DNA of 64,000 nt from an uncultured Clostridia bacterium. GTDB lineage: Bacteria; Bacillota_A; Clostridia; TANB77; CAG-508. Location: positions 1-64,000 of the forward strand of contig CALYAC010000002.1 of the NCBI GenBank assembly GCA_944393405.1, given 5' to 3'. The position numbers and the translations under genes are program-made. Under the pieces are notes generated by a model. The model saw only the letters and a program-made list of their open reading frames with translations, was not told where the DNA came from and did not search any database. Shown here piece by piece: positions 37,434-47,931 of this stretch; position 1 is the stretch's first letter, and the number at the start of each line of letters is the position of its first letter.

Positions 37434-38426
37434 CTAATCACCTATTTTTAAATTTGGTACTGCATTTAAATCCAATCCTGATTTTACTCCTGACATAAAT
37501 CTATAGTATCCAGCAGATGCAATCATAGCAGCATTATCTGTACAAAGTATTGGGTCTGGATAATATATTTTATATCCTTTATTCTCTAATTCTATAAATT
37601 TACTTCTTATATATGAATTTGCTGATACTCCTCCTGCTAAAGCTATATTATTTATTTTAAGCTTTTCTGCAGCTTTAATTGTATTTTCAATCAAAATATC
37701 TGTAACATATTTTTCAAAACTTGCACATAGATCAGCTTTATTAATATTAGGTTCTTTATGATGTAAATTGATTATTGCTGTTTTTATTCCACTAAAACTA
37801 AAGTCCAATCCATCTATATGAGTCTTAGGAAGTTCTATATTTGGTTTTCCTTCTTTTGCAAGTTTATCTACTTTTGGTCCTCCTGGATACCCCAGTCCTA
37901 TTACTCTTGCTACTTTATCGAATGCTTCCCCTATTGCATCATCCTTGGTTTTTCCTAAAATTTCAAATTTATCATAGTCTAAGATATGTACAAGATGTGT
38001 ATGTCCTCCAGAAATTATTAAACATAAAAATGGTGGTTTTAAATCTTTGTGAGATATATAGTTTCCAGCAATATGTCCTTCAATATGATTTGTACCAGTT
38101 AATGGTTTATTTAAAGCAAAACTTAACCCTTTTGCATATGATACACCAACCAATAGTGCTCCAACTAGTCCTGGTCCATATGTACATGCTATATTATCTA
38201 TATCATCAAAAGACATATTTGCATCTTTTAATGCTTTATTGGTCACATCAGAAATAGCTTCTATATGATTTCTAGAAGCTATTTCTGGTACAACTCCACC
38301 AAATTTTTCATGTATTTTTATTTGTGAATTAATTACATTGGATAAAACTTCTCTACCATTTTTTACAACAGCTACTGAAGTTTCATCACAACTAGATTCA
38401 ATTCCTAATGTTATTATATCTTTCAT
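37434..38426 (-). CDS. tsaD: TsaD, tRNA N6-threonylcarbamoyladenosine synthase catalytic subunit
   Basis: Transfers threonylcarbamoyl to A37 of ANN-reading tRNAs. 330 residues with [19 protein letters not shown] at the N-terminus, metal-binding HIEGH (about residue 110), [29 protein letters not shown] and the ending [13 protein letters not shown]. All typical. Its partners TsaB, TsaC and TsaE are not in the window. Confidence 0.97.
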   Translation of the reverse strand: MKDIITLGIESSCDETSVAVVKNGREVLSNVINSQIKIHEKFGGVVPEIASRNHIEAISDVTNKALKDANMSFDDIDNIACTYGPGLVGALLVGVSYAKGLSFALNKPLTGTNHIEGHIAGNYISHKDLKPPFLCLIISGGHTHLVHILDYDKFEILGKTKDDAIGEAFDKVARVIGLGYPGGPKVDKLAKEGKPNIELPKTHIDGLDFSFSGIKTAIINLHHKEPNINKADLCASFEKYVTDILIENTIKAAEKLKINNIALAGGVSANSYIRSKFIELENKGYKIYYPDPILCTDNAAMIASAGYYRFMSGVKSGLDLNAVPNLKIGD

Positions 38427-38446
38427 TTTATTTTCTATATCTCTCC

Positions 38447-39184
38447 TTATATGACAGTTAGTCCAAATATGCTAGCACTTAAAGTTACTAATCCGTTATA
38501 TACAATATTTATTAGAGGTGAAACAATTAAACTTAATAAACCAACAACCCATAATACTATAAATATAATTTCAAATATTTGGCTATGTGAATCCATCCAT
38601 TCTCTTGCACTATATGGTAAAAATCCACCTAATATTTTTGAGCCATCAAGAGGAGGAAGTGGTATTAAATTAAATATTCCAAGACCAATATTAATACTAA
38701 CTATATATCCTAAAACTAATGTTGTAATACTTCCTGCTTGTGAAACATAAAATTCTGGTGCAAATCTAGCAATTACACATATAATTATTTGAAAAATAAT
38801 TGCTAGAAGTATGTTCATAATTGGACCTGCTGCTGCTACTATTGCTTCAGCTTTTGCAAGAGAGTATTTTCTATTAAAATTGCTTGGATTTATTTCAACA
38901 GGTCTTCCCCAACCAAATCCTGCGAAGACAAGCATAATCGTTCCGAATATATCTAAATGCTTAAACGGATTTAAATTAAGTCTGCCTTGTCTTCTTGGTG
39001 TGTCATCTCCAAGTCTATCTGCTGCAAATGCATGTGCATATTCATGAAATGTAATAGCAATTAATAAACCTGGTATTGAAAGTACTAGTCCTAGTAATGC
39101 TCCTTCATTTGAAAGTAAAGACATTACTGAACTAAATAGCATTAATGCTACAATTAAAAATATCATTCTTTTATCAATAAACAT
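38447..39184 (-). CDS. Site-2-protease-type membrane metalloprotease (M50)
   Basis: 245 residues, about six membrane helices. Zinc motif HEYAH in [20 protein letters not shown], followed by [14 protein letters not shown], and the third ligand in [14 protein letters not shown]. This is the compact YwhC-like subgroup (no PDZ domain) that may cleave membrane-bound regulators. It is not obviously SpoIVFB, which pairs with SpoIVFA; no such neighbour here. Upstream of tsaD on the same strand. Confidence 0.9.
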   Translation of the reverse strand: MFIDKRMIFLIVALMLFSSVMSLLSNEGALLGLVLSIPGLLIAITFHEYAHAFAADRLGDDTPRRQGRLNLNPFKHLDIFGTIMLVFAGFGWGRPVEINPSNFNRKYSLAKAEAIVAAAGPIMNILLAIIFQIIICVIARFAPEFYVSQAGSITTLVLGYIVSINIGLGIFNLIPLPPLDGSKILGGFLPYSAREWMDSHSQIFEIIFIVLWVVGLLSLIVSPLINIVYNGLVTLSASIFGLTVI

Positions 39185-39235
39185 ATTAACATATTCCTTT
39201 TCTATTGTTTTTATAATTTAAAATAGAGTGTATAT

Positions 39236-41182
<1,947 letters not shown>

Positions 41183-41300
41183 TCAAGTATATAATACCTA
41201 ATACGTTCAATATTATATACTATTTTAGTACTTTTGTAAACCAATTATATTATTTATCCTAGATAAAACAAAAATAAACTTAAATTATATAAATTTATTT

Positions 41301-41849
41301 TTATTTATTTATAATTATTTCTTCTAGTTCTATCCAATTATTTACTCTTTCTAATTTGGTTCCTCGTTTCATATTAACTATAGAATTAAACACAATTGCT
41401 CTTATTCCATCATCAAAAGTTTCTTCACATAACTTTATAGAATCATCTATTAGAATATCTATATTGTTCTCTTTACATATTTTAGCCTTATCAAAAGCAT
41501 TAAATATTATTTTGTCATAATTTATTTCATGTTTTTTTAAATAATCTAATGTTAGATTTTCTGTTCCTTTAAATTTTTTCTCTCCTCTTGATGTTATAAA
41601 TATTATTTGATTTTCTTTTTTTAGTCTTTCTAAAACTTCTCTTGCATTATCTTTTATTTTTACATTATTCATAATTTGCAAAATATTATTATCAATAAAT
41701 TTAGAAATTATTTCATTTGGTATATCTCCTCTCATAATTTCTTCCATATGATTTATAATATCTCCATTATTATCTAATTTAGTTATATGATCTCTTATTA
41801 ATTTTGAAGTATCTACTAATACGTCATCTATATCTATTCCAATCTTCAT
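41301..41849 (-). CDS. HAD-superfamily 5'-nucleotidase-like protein (NT5C type)
   Basis: 182 residues with the HAD motifs: DIDDVLVDT (motif I), IIFITSRGEKKF (motif II, Thr/Ser), KAKICKENNIDILIDDSIKL (motifs III and IV). The pattern and small helical cap match the 5'-nucleotidase, deoxy-pyrimidine (NT5C-like) group, suggesting dephosphorylation of a nucleoside monophosphate. Substrate uncertain. A short, AT-rich space of 227 bases separates it from recN upstream. Confidence 0.82.
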   Translation of the reverse strand: MKIGIDIDDVLVDTSKLIRDHITKLDNNGDIINHMEEIMRGDIPNEIISKFIDNNILQIMNNVKIKDNAREVLERLKKENQIIFITSRGEKKFKGTENLTLDYLKKHEINYDKIIFNAFDKAKICKENNIDILIDDSIKLCEETFDDGIRAIVFNSIVNMKRGTKLERVNNWIELEEIIINK

Positions 41850-42004
41850 TTTTTCTCTCCTAAATAAATTTAAAATTTTATATAAATTATATATAAGTTA
41901 TATTATTATTTTTTCTTTATTAACATTAAAAAAGATTATATATTATTTAATTTTTTTAGTAAATAAATATTTTAAATTTAATAATATTTTAATAATTTAT
42001 AACT

Positions 42005-42055
42005 AAAAAGATAATTTTGTAAGTAATTTTTCTTCTTACTAAAATTATCTTTTAT
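42005..42055 (-). terminator. Terminator after recN
   Basis: Inverted repeat AAAAGATAATTTT / AAAATTATCTTTT with a further CTTAC/GTAAG pairing inside, followed on the minus strand by a T-run. Confidence 0.7.
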
Positions 42056-42076
42056 TTTATCATACTATATTCTTTA

Positions 42077-43699
42077 TTATGATACTTTTCTTAATTCTTT
42101 AGCATGTTCAATAGATGTCTTAGTAATGTCACCTGTAGAAATTCTCGCTATTTCCTTTATAGTTTCATCTTCATTTAATTTTCTAATATTCGTATAAGTT
42201 TTGTTATTTTCAACCCTTTTACTTATAAAATAATTATAATCACCTTTTGCTGCAATAGAAGCTTGATGTGTAACAATAATAACTTGATGATTTCTAGAGA
42301 TAGTTTTTATTTTCTCTCCAACAACTTTTGCTGCTTTTCCACTAATACCTGTATCGATTTCATCAAATATTAGAGTATATACTTTATCAACATCTGCAAG
42401 AACAGTTTTTATTCCAAGCATTACTCTAGACATTTCTCCCCCAGATGCTATTTTGGTAAGTTCTTTTTCTTCTTCTCCTTTATTAGTAGATATTAAAAAT
42501 TTTACTTTGTCTAAACCATTTTTATCAAATTCTTCATTACTATATACTTTAACTCTAAATGTTGCATTACTCATCTCTAAATCGCTTAACTCTTTATTAA
42601 TTAAATTAGCTAATTCTATTGCTTTATTTTTTCTAACCTCAGTCATTCTGTTACATATTTTTATCATTTCATTTTTTATTTTCTCTTTTTCTAATTTCAA
42701 TTTTTTATTTATTTCATCTAAGTTTTCTATTTCATTAATTTCATTTTCTAATTTTTCTTTGTATAAAAGTATTTCTTCAATACTATTTCCATATTTTCTT
42801 TTTAAAGTATATATTTCATCTAATCTTCTTTCTATGATATCTCTTTCTTCCTCATCAAAACATATTTCAGAGCTCATTTGTGAAATATCTCTTGCTAACT
42901 CTTGAACTTCATAATATATATTTTTAAGTTCAGAAAGTTTCTCTTCATATTGTATCCCAAATCCTGCTATTTTTTCTAAACTTCTTATTGATTCTGAAAT
43001 ACTTTCTATTGCTTGATTAGAAAGATTATTATCTATTATTTGTAAGTTTTCTTGTAATTTTTCAGAATTCTTCATGATATTATGTTCTTCTTGCAATTTT
43101 ATATCTTCATTTGATTTTAATTTAGCATTAGTAATTTCTTTTAATTCATAATTTAATAAATCTAATCTTCTTTCTTTTTCTTTGTCATCACCATAATTTT
43201 TATTTAATTCTTTATTTATTTCACAGTATTTATCATATAAAGAACTATACTTTTGTTTTAATTTGCTTAATTCTGTCCCAGAAAAATCATCTAAGTATGA
43301 TATATGTCTAGATTCATCTAATAAATTATAATTATCTTGTTGTCCATGGATATCTATTATATTTGACATAAATTCTCTTAATTCATTAACTGTAACTAAT
43401 CTACCATTTATTTTACATAAATTTCTTCCATTTATATGAATTTCTCTAGAAATAATAATATTTCCATCTATTGAATTTGGATTTTCTGGACAATATATAC
43501 ATGCTTCTATAAAAGATTCTTTTTCTCCATTTCTTATCATTTCTTTTAAAAATCTTCCTCCAGAAATTATATTTAAAGCATTAATAATAAGTGATTTTCC
43601 TGCCCCAGTTTCACCAGTTAATACATTAAATCCTTCATTAAAATCAATTGTTATGTCTTCAATAATTCCTATATTTTTAACATGTAATGTAGATATCAT
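42077..43699 (-). CDS. recN: DNA repair protein RecN
   Basis: SMC-like ATPase acting at double-strand breaks. 540 residues: Walker A GETGAGKSLIINAL near the N-terminus, IIDIHGQQDNYNLLD, two long coiled-coil arms (about 155-360, rich in Glu/Lys/Asn), then ASGGEMSRVMLGIKTV (signature), TLIFDEIDTGISGKAA (Walker B) and VTHQASIAAKGDYNYFI. Length normal (about 550-570 in the family). RecN is usually followed by other recombination or sporulation genes in Clostridia; here the next gene is an unrelated nucleotidase. Confidence 0.97.
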   Translation of the reverse strand: MISTLHVKNIGIIEDITIDFNEGFNVLTGETGAGKSLIINALNIISGGRFLKEMIRNGEKESFIEACIYCPENPNSIDGNIIISREIHINGRNLCKINGRLVTVNELREFMSNIIDIHGQQDNYNLLDESRHISYLDDFSGTELSKLKQKYSSLYDKYCEINKELNKNYGDDKEKERRLDLLNYELKEITNAKLKSNEDIKLQEEHNIMKNSEKLQENLQIIDNNLSNQAIESISESIRSLEKIAGFGIQYEEKLSELKNIYYEVQELARDISQMSSEICFDEEERDIIERRLDEIYTLKRKYGNSIEEILLYKEKLENEINEIENLDEINKKLKLEKEKIKNEMIKICNRMTEVRKNKAIELANLINKELSDLEMSNATFRVKVYSNEEFDKNGLDKVKFLISTNKGEEEKELTKIASGGEMSRVMLGIKTVLADVDKVYTLIFDEIDTGISGKAAKVVGEKIKTISRNHQVIIVTHQASIAAKGDYNYFISKRVENNKTYTNIRKLNEDETIKEIARISTGDITKTSIEHAKELRKVS

Positions 43700-43796
43700 A
43701 ATAGTTATCCTCCTACTATTAAATTATGAAAATCTGTTCGTATACTTTTACATTCTACAACCATTTGTTTGTTTTGTCAATAATTTTTCACAAAAA

Positions 43797-43825
43797 AATA
43801 ATATCTACTTTTTGTAGATATTATT
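43797..43825 (-). terminator. Terminator after the 135-residue membrane protein gene
   Basis: Perfect 12-bp inverted repeat AATAATATCTAC / GTAGATATTATT with a 5-base T loop, followed on the minus strand by a T7 run. Confidence 0.85.
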
Positions 43826-43851
43826 TTTATTGTTTTTTTATTAAATTTAAC

Positions 43852-44259
43852 TTACCAAATAGCTGAAATAATAAAACTGATGATAAGAATGATAAATAAA
43901 ATAATTGATGCAATTTTTAATAATTTCATTCTCTTTTTTAGATTAATATTGTTTAAGTCATTTTTAGATTTTTTTCCTACTATGATATATCCTATAACAT
44001 CAAATACTAATATTATAAATAAAGAAGTTCTTAATAATGGATTAACCTCGTCCATTATTTCTATTGGTGTTGGTTCATATATAGGACCTTCAGCTATAAA
44101 CTTGTCTTCTTGAATAAACATTGCTAAAGATCTAGTATTAAGAATTATATTAAATATAAATATAAGTAATCCTATTTCCTCTAATTTTATATTTTTTATA
44201 TTAATATTTTTTAGTGTAGAATATATTTTTTCTTCTTCTGTTATATTTTCTATTTCCAT
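43852..44259 (-). CDS. Small membrane protein of unknown function
   Basis: 135 residues, not recognised. A charged N-terminus (1-27), then a hydrophobic segment (EIGLLIFIFNIILN), an extracytoplasmic loop with EGPIYEPTPIEIMDEVNP, a second helix (TSLFIILVFDVIGYIIVG), a basic loop (KKSKNDLNNINLKKRMK) and a third helix (IASIILFIILIISFIISAI). It starts 34 bases after the 792-residue unknown upstream and has an AAGGGGAAA ribosome site. The two probably form an operon. Confidence 0.75.
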   Translation of the reverse strand: MEIENITEEEKIYSTLKNINIKNIKLEEIGLLIFIFNIILNTRSLAMFIQEDKFIAEGPIYEPTPIEIMDEVNPLLRTSLFIILVFDVIGYIIVGKKSKNDLNNINLKKRMKLLKIASIILFIILIISFIISAIW

Positions 44260-44293
44260 TCTTTCCCCTTATATTTTCATCTATTTTATTAAT

Positions 44294-46672
44294 TTATTCT
44301 TTAGATACATATTCAGAATCATATTCATATATTATAATTTCTTTTGTATCATAATCAAATTCATTTAATTTATGATTAATATAAAATTTTTCTTCTCTTA
44401 TAAAGCTTAAATTTAGTTTATCAACATCAATTATAACTTCTGATGATAAATTCATTCCTACAGGTAATGTTTTATTGAAATTATCATAAAGCATTATATT
44501 ACTATAGAATACAGCTGGTGTATTTTCTTTTATATTAATCTTACAAAGAATTATTTTTGATTTTTTTCCTTCAAGTTCCTCTTTCATTGCTTCTTTTGGA
44601 TTTATATTAAATAAATTAATTCCACTAATTGTCTTTTTATTATTTATACAATATACAGACATATCATATGGTGATTTGATTTTATTTAATGCTTCTTTAA
44701 TTAAATGCAAATACTCCTCTAAGTTCTCTGTATATACTTTAATATCTGTATCTAAATTAATATTAAGTACTTTAAATTTATCTTTTTCTATTTCTCTATG
44801 TTTTTCATTATTAATACTTTTAATTTTCGTTTTATCTTCTATAAGTCCGCCAAATATATCAAAATCTTTAGCATTTATTATTTCAATATCATCTTCATAT
44901 TCTTTTTTTAGATTATCTAAGTCTTTATCTAATTGACTAACTTTCTTTCTGCTTTTTTTCTTTTGACCTTTTACTTCACTTTCTTCTTTTTCTAAAAATA
45001 TTTCTACATCTGTCTCACTTTCACTATTTATTTCTTTAAATGAATTGGGTACTTGTTTAAAAGCAAAAACAGCATCTGTTTCATTTTTAGATAACTTTCT
45101 TCTTTGCGTTTCGTCAACGATTTTTCCTAAATCTTCTAAATCATCTTCATAATCAAAATACTTTTTCATTTTGCTACTTTCTACTTCTTCTTGTTGCTCT
45201 GCTTCATTTAATGTTTGTACTTCATCTTTACTTGTAAATTTCCAAAACTCAAAAATACTTTTTTTATGTTTGTCTATTTCTTTAATATATAAATCTGCAT
45301 TTTCTATTTTCTTAGCTAATATATCTTTCTTATTTTCTATTGCTTTTATGTCTAATTTTATATTTGTATTCTTTTTTACAACTTCTTCTAATTTTGTACA
45401 TATATTTATTAAATCTTCTATAGTATATAATTGTTTTAAATTATATAGTTCTTCTAATGTTTCATCCTTCTTTTTAACTATTTTTTCTTCTTTTTTTATG
45501 ATTTTATTTTGATCTTTATATTCTTTTATATTCTTATCATCTTTTTTCTTTTTGAAAAAATATTTAACCTTTCCAAAGAAAGTTTTTTTACATTCAAGAA
45601 AAGTTGCAATTTGTTTTTGTCTTAACAAATAATCCTGTGTTAATTCTTCTATAACAACTTTAAATTTATTTAGTTTCCTTTCAAGTTCAGATTGTTCTTT
45701 GACTTCATTTTTTAATTTTTCAATTTTATCTAAATATTCTAATTTAATATATTCAGATAAACTATCATATTTAATTAATTTATCATTATGCCAAAATTCT
45801 AGATTTCCATCTTGATTTATCTTTGTAGAAAAATTATATTCTTCTTTAGCACCAGTAGCTAATATAAACATAGCTTTTAAAAGTTTATAAAATTCTATCG
45901 ATTTTTCTTTTGTTTCCAATGTTATACTATATGTAGTCTTTATTTTATCAAAAACTTTAGTGATTCCGACAATCTTTATAAATAAGTTTCCATCTTTATC
46001 AAATATTTCATATACATTTGGCCATTCTTTAGTAAAATACCATAAATAATTTTCTATATCTGATATTTCTGATTTTGTTAAAAATAATCCTGAATATTCT
46101 AAATGACTTATTGGAACAAAAATATACTTACCTTTTCTAGCTCTTGTACTTGCTAATTGTTCTTTTAATAAATAAAATAATGCATTATTATCTTGTTCCT
46201 TTGTCGTTGCAAGCATAAAATATTTTTTTGCATAGTCTGAATAATATATTTGCCATATATAATTATTTGGATATTTAACTTCATATGGAATTTTTTCATT
46301 TAATTCTTCTTGCTCTTTTGAAATTTCTTCTATTCTTTTTACGTTAATAGAATCCACTAATTTTAAAAAGTCAGCATGTTTTTCTGCATTTATTTTGCTT
46401 TTTCTATCTAAATATTCAAGTATTGGACTTGAAAGTTTATATTTTTCTTTTAAATCTGTTAATCTATCACAAGGAGTAATTAATATTTCTATATTTTTTA
46501 TGTTTACATATCTATACACTTTATATATTGTATCATCATATGATTTAGAAGGTCTGAAATTTAGGCTTTCATGTTGTTTTAAAAATGCTGGTATTCTGCT
46601 TAGATTAAGTCCAATATATTTTAATTTATCATCATCTTTATTTTCTGCTTCTTTTTTTGTAACTCTAGCCAT
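44294..46672 (-). CDS. Large cytoplasmic coiled-coil protein of unknown function
   Basis: 792 residues, not recognised. No signal peptide and no membrane helix. The N-terminal third (1-290) looks globular (YIWQIYYSDYAKKYFMLATT, KGKYIFVPISHLEYSGLFLT). The middle (about 310-470) is a Lys/Glu-rich coiled coil containing KVKYFFKKKKDDKN. An acidic linker follows (EAEQQEEVESSKMKKYFDYE), then a C-terminal part (about 640-792) that looks globular again. An AAAGGAGG site lies 5 bases before the ATG. Membrane partner encoded just downstream. A structural or scaffold role would fit but is not shown. Confidence 0.8.
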   Translation of the reverse strand: MARVTKKEAENKDDDKLKYIGLNLSRIPAFLKQHESLNFRPSKSYDDTIYKVYRYVNIKNIEILITPCDRLTDLKEKYKLSSPILEYLDRKSKINAEKHADFLKLVDSINVKRIEEISKEQEELNEKIPYEVKYPNNYIWQIYYSDYAKKYFMLATTKEQDNNALFYLLKEQLASTRARKGKYIFVPISHLEYSGLFLTKSEISDIENYLWYFTKEWPNVYEIFDKDGNLFIKIVGITKVFDKIKTTYSITLETKEKSIEFYKLLKAMFILATGAKEEYNFSTKINQDGNLEFWHNDKLIKYDSLSEYIKLEYLDKIEKLKNEVKEQSELERKLNKFKVVIEELTQDYLLRQKQIATFLECKKTFFGKVKYFFKKKKDDKNIKEYKDQNKIIKKEEKIVKKKDETLEELYNLKQLYTIEDLINICTKLEEVVKKNTNIKLDIKAIENKKDILAKKIENADLYIKEIDKHKKSIFEFWKFTSKDEVQTLNEAEQQEEVESSKMKKYFDYEDDLEDLGKIVDETQRRKLSKNETDAVFAFKQVPNSFKEINSESETDVEIFLEKEESEVKGQKKKSRKKVSQLDKDLDNLKKEYEDDIEIINAKDFDIFGGLIEDKTKIKSINNEKHREIEKDKFKVLNINLDTDIKVYTENLEEYLHLIKEALNKIKSPYDMSVYCINNKKTISGINLFNINPKEAMKEELEGKKSKIILCKINIKENTPAVFYSNIMLYDNFNKTLPVGMNLSSEVIIDVDKLNLSFIREEKFYINHKLNEFDYDTKEIIIYEYDSEYVSKE

Positions 46673-46846
46673 TTTAACCTCCTTTTATATTTTTATTTAA
46701 TATGATTTGTATTATATCATAAGTTTTAGTATTATTCTATATTAAAAATATAGTTTTTTAGAATTTTATTTCATATTTTTCAATTTTATATTTCACAATT
46801 TTATATTATATATTTAATATTTTATTGAATATATAATATAAAAATC

Positions 46847-46876
46847 GATTACCCGTGGAATTCTCCACGGGTAATC
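46847..46876 (-). terminator. Terminator of the GC-rich RelA/SpoT-like gene
   Basis: Perfect 13-bp inverted repeat GATTACCCGTGGA / TCCACGGGTAATC with a 4-base loop, followed on the minus strand by GATTTTTATATT. Its GC content fits the gene it ends, not the surrounding DNA, so it probably travelled with it. Confidence 0.85.
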
Positions 46877-46902
46877 TTAACCGTTATGCAGCTGGTGGAC
46901 AC

Positions 46903-47796
46903 TTAGCGGAGCAAGTTAAGCGGATCAACCGCATGGACAAGCCCCACTCGGTCATAGATCGTTCCATCCGGCAAACAGGTAAAACCATCGATATTAACTT
47001 CATTGAGATTTACGGGAATCTCAATTCCGTCATATCTCAGGAGTTTATGAGTTCTGTGAGAAGTCTCATCGTCGTACTCGGCTCTGAGCTCCATTTCCTG
47101 AGTCCCAACCTGGATTTCAATCTTGCGTCGGGATTGAGGATTTACCGGAACCGCGTGAAGACGCTGATACTTCTTCTCCTTAATATAGAAAACGTAATCT
47201 TTTACGTTATCTTTAAAAGGAGGAAGAACTCCGGATTCTTTGGGAATCAAGATTCCCTCAAAATCCCTCCTTATGGTCTTGTCATACTCCACCACATCCA
47301 GAGTATTTCTCTTCTTCACGACGAGGTACCTAAGCACCTCATTCATGATGTCGTAACACATCTGTTGTGCCTCTGGAGTATCTTTCTTGCCGGTTTGGGC
47401 AACGATTCTAATGCCCAGGAAATCCTTAAGTCCATCAAGTGATGCAAAGACATTCTTGCCTTGCTTTTCCCCTCTTTGGATCAGAAGGATCATCTTGGCA
47501 ATCACACCAATAAGCGCTTTTTGGCGCCTCGTTACGGTAATGATATGCCCATACCTTCTTGAGATCTTTCGCAAGACCTCTTTAATCTCCTGGACGTCCC
47601 GATCCAGCTCAACAATAACATTAGCGTCACGCATTGTGTTAAACTCAGTGAGTGTATTAGCACAAGCCGCCATGTCAAGATTAGCTGGATCTGAACTAAA
47701 CCAGCTGATCAGCGAATCCCATACATCGTCGATGGTACTCGCTTTTACTAGAATCTCCTGAACATCAGGAAATTCTAGGGTGTCCGTTACTTTCAT
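46903..47796 (-). CDS. Stand-alone RelA/SpoT-domain protein, GC-rich and probably transferred
   Basis: 297 residues. The central part matches the alarmone synthetase fold: TRRQKALIGVIAKM, LKDFLGIRIV, KDNVKDYVFYIKEKKYQRLH, RKIEIQVGTQEMELRAEYDD. These correspond to the usual D-x-x-GIR, KDYI...GYxSLH and EIQxRT blocks. The Arg of EIQIRT is replaced by Gly and GYxSLH reads KYQRLH, so catalysis is uncertain. It has no HD hydrolase, TGS or ACT domain. GC content is visibly near half, against less than a third in neighbours, and Arg codons are mixed (CGT, CGC, CGA, AGG), including one CGG at 47599-47601. It carries its own promoter, operator-like palindrome, AAAGGGG ribosome site and terminator. It could be a small alarmone synthetase, a toxin-type relative or a catalytically dead regulator. 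Confidence 0.78.
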   Translation of the reverse strand: MKVTDTLEFPDVQEILVKASTIDDVWDSLISWFSSDPANLDMAACANTLTEFNTMRDANVIVELDRDVQEIKEVLRKISRRYGHIITVTRRQKALIGVIAKMILLIQRGEKQGKNVFASLDGLKDFLGIRIVAQTGKKDTPEAQQMCYDIMNEVLRYLVVKKRNTLDVVEYDKTIRRDFEGILIPKESGVLPPFKDNVKDYVFYIKEKKYQRLHAVPVNPQSRRKIEIQVGTQEMELRAEYDDETSHRTHKLLRYDGIEIPVNLNEVNIDGFTCLPDGTIYDRVGLVHAVDPLNLLR

Positions 47797-47819
47797 AAGC
47801 CAACCCCTTTCTGTAGTTT

Positions 47820-47832
47820 GTAAACGGTTTAC
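47820..47832. promoter_or_regulatory. Operator-like palindrome downstream of the RelA/SpoT-like promoter
   Basis: GTAAACGGTTTAC, a perfect 6-1-6 palindrome lying just after the -10 element, in the first transcribed bases, and before the ribosome site. The form recalls operators of LacI-type repressors; no such regulator is encoded nearby. Confidence 0.55.
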
Positions 47833-47838
47833 TCTTTA

Positions 47839-47867
47839 ATTATACCATATTTACCTTTTTTTCTCAA
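47839..47867 (-). promoter_or_regulatory. Sigma-A-type promoter of the RelA/SpoT-like gene
   Basis: TTGAGA (-35), 17 bases, TATAAT (-10) on the minus strand, about 43 bases upstream of the ATG. Confidence 0.75.
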
Positions 47868-47894
47868 ATAAATCATTTTCATGTTGATAACATA

Positions 47895-47928
47895 AAAAAA
47901 ACTAGGCATTTTTATACCTAGTTTTTTT
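47895..47928 (-). terminator. Terminator after thrS
   Basis: Inverted repeat AAAAAAACTAGG / CCTAGTTTTTTT with a 10-base loop, ending 3 bases before the thrS stop codon region. Confidence 0.85.
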
Positions 47929-47931
47929 TAT

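Noticed and set aside
46855..47442. 195-codon plus-strand ORF in the GC-rich region, and another at 47387-47761
   Set aside because: They are antisense shadows of the RelA/SpoT-like gene, which has recognisable motifs, promoter and ribosome site on the minus strand.
47820..47832. CcpA catabolite-repression site
   Set aside because: The palindrome has an odd-length centre and does not match the usual 14-base cre spacing.
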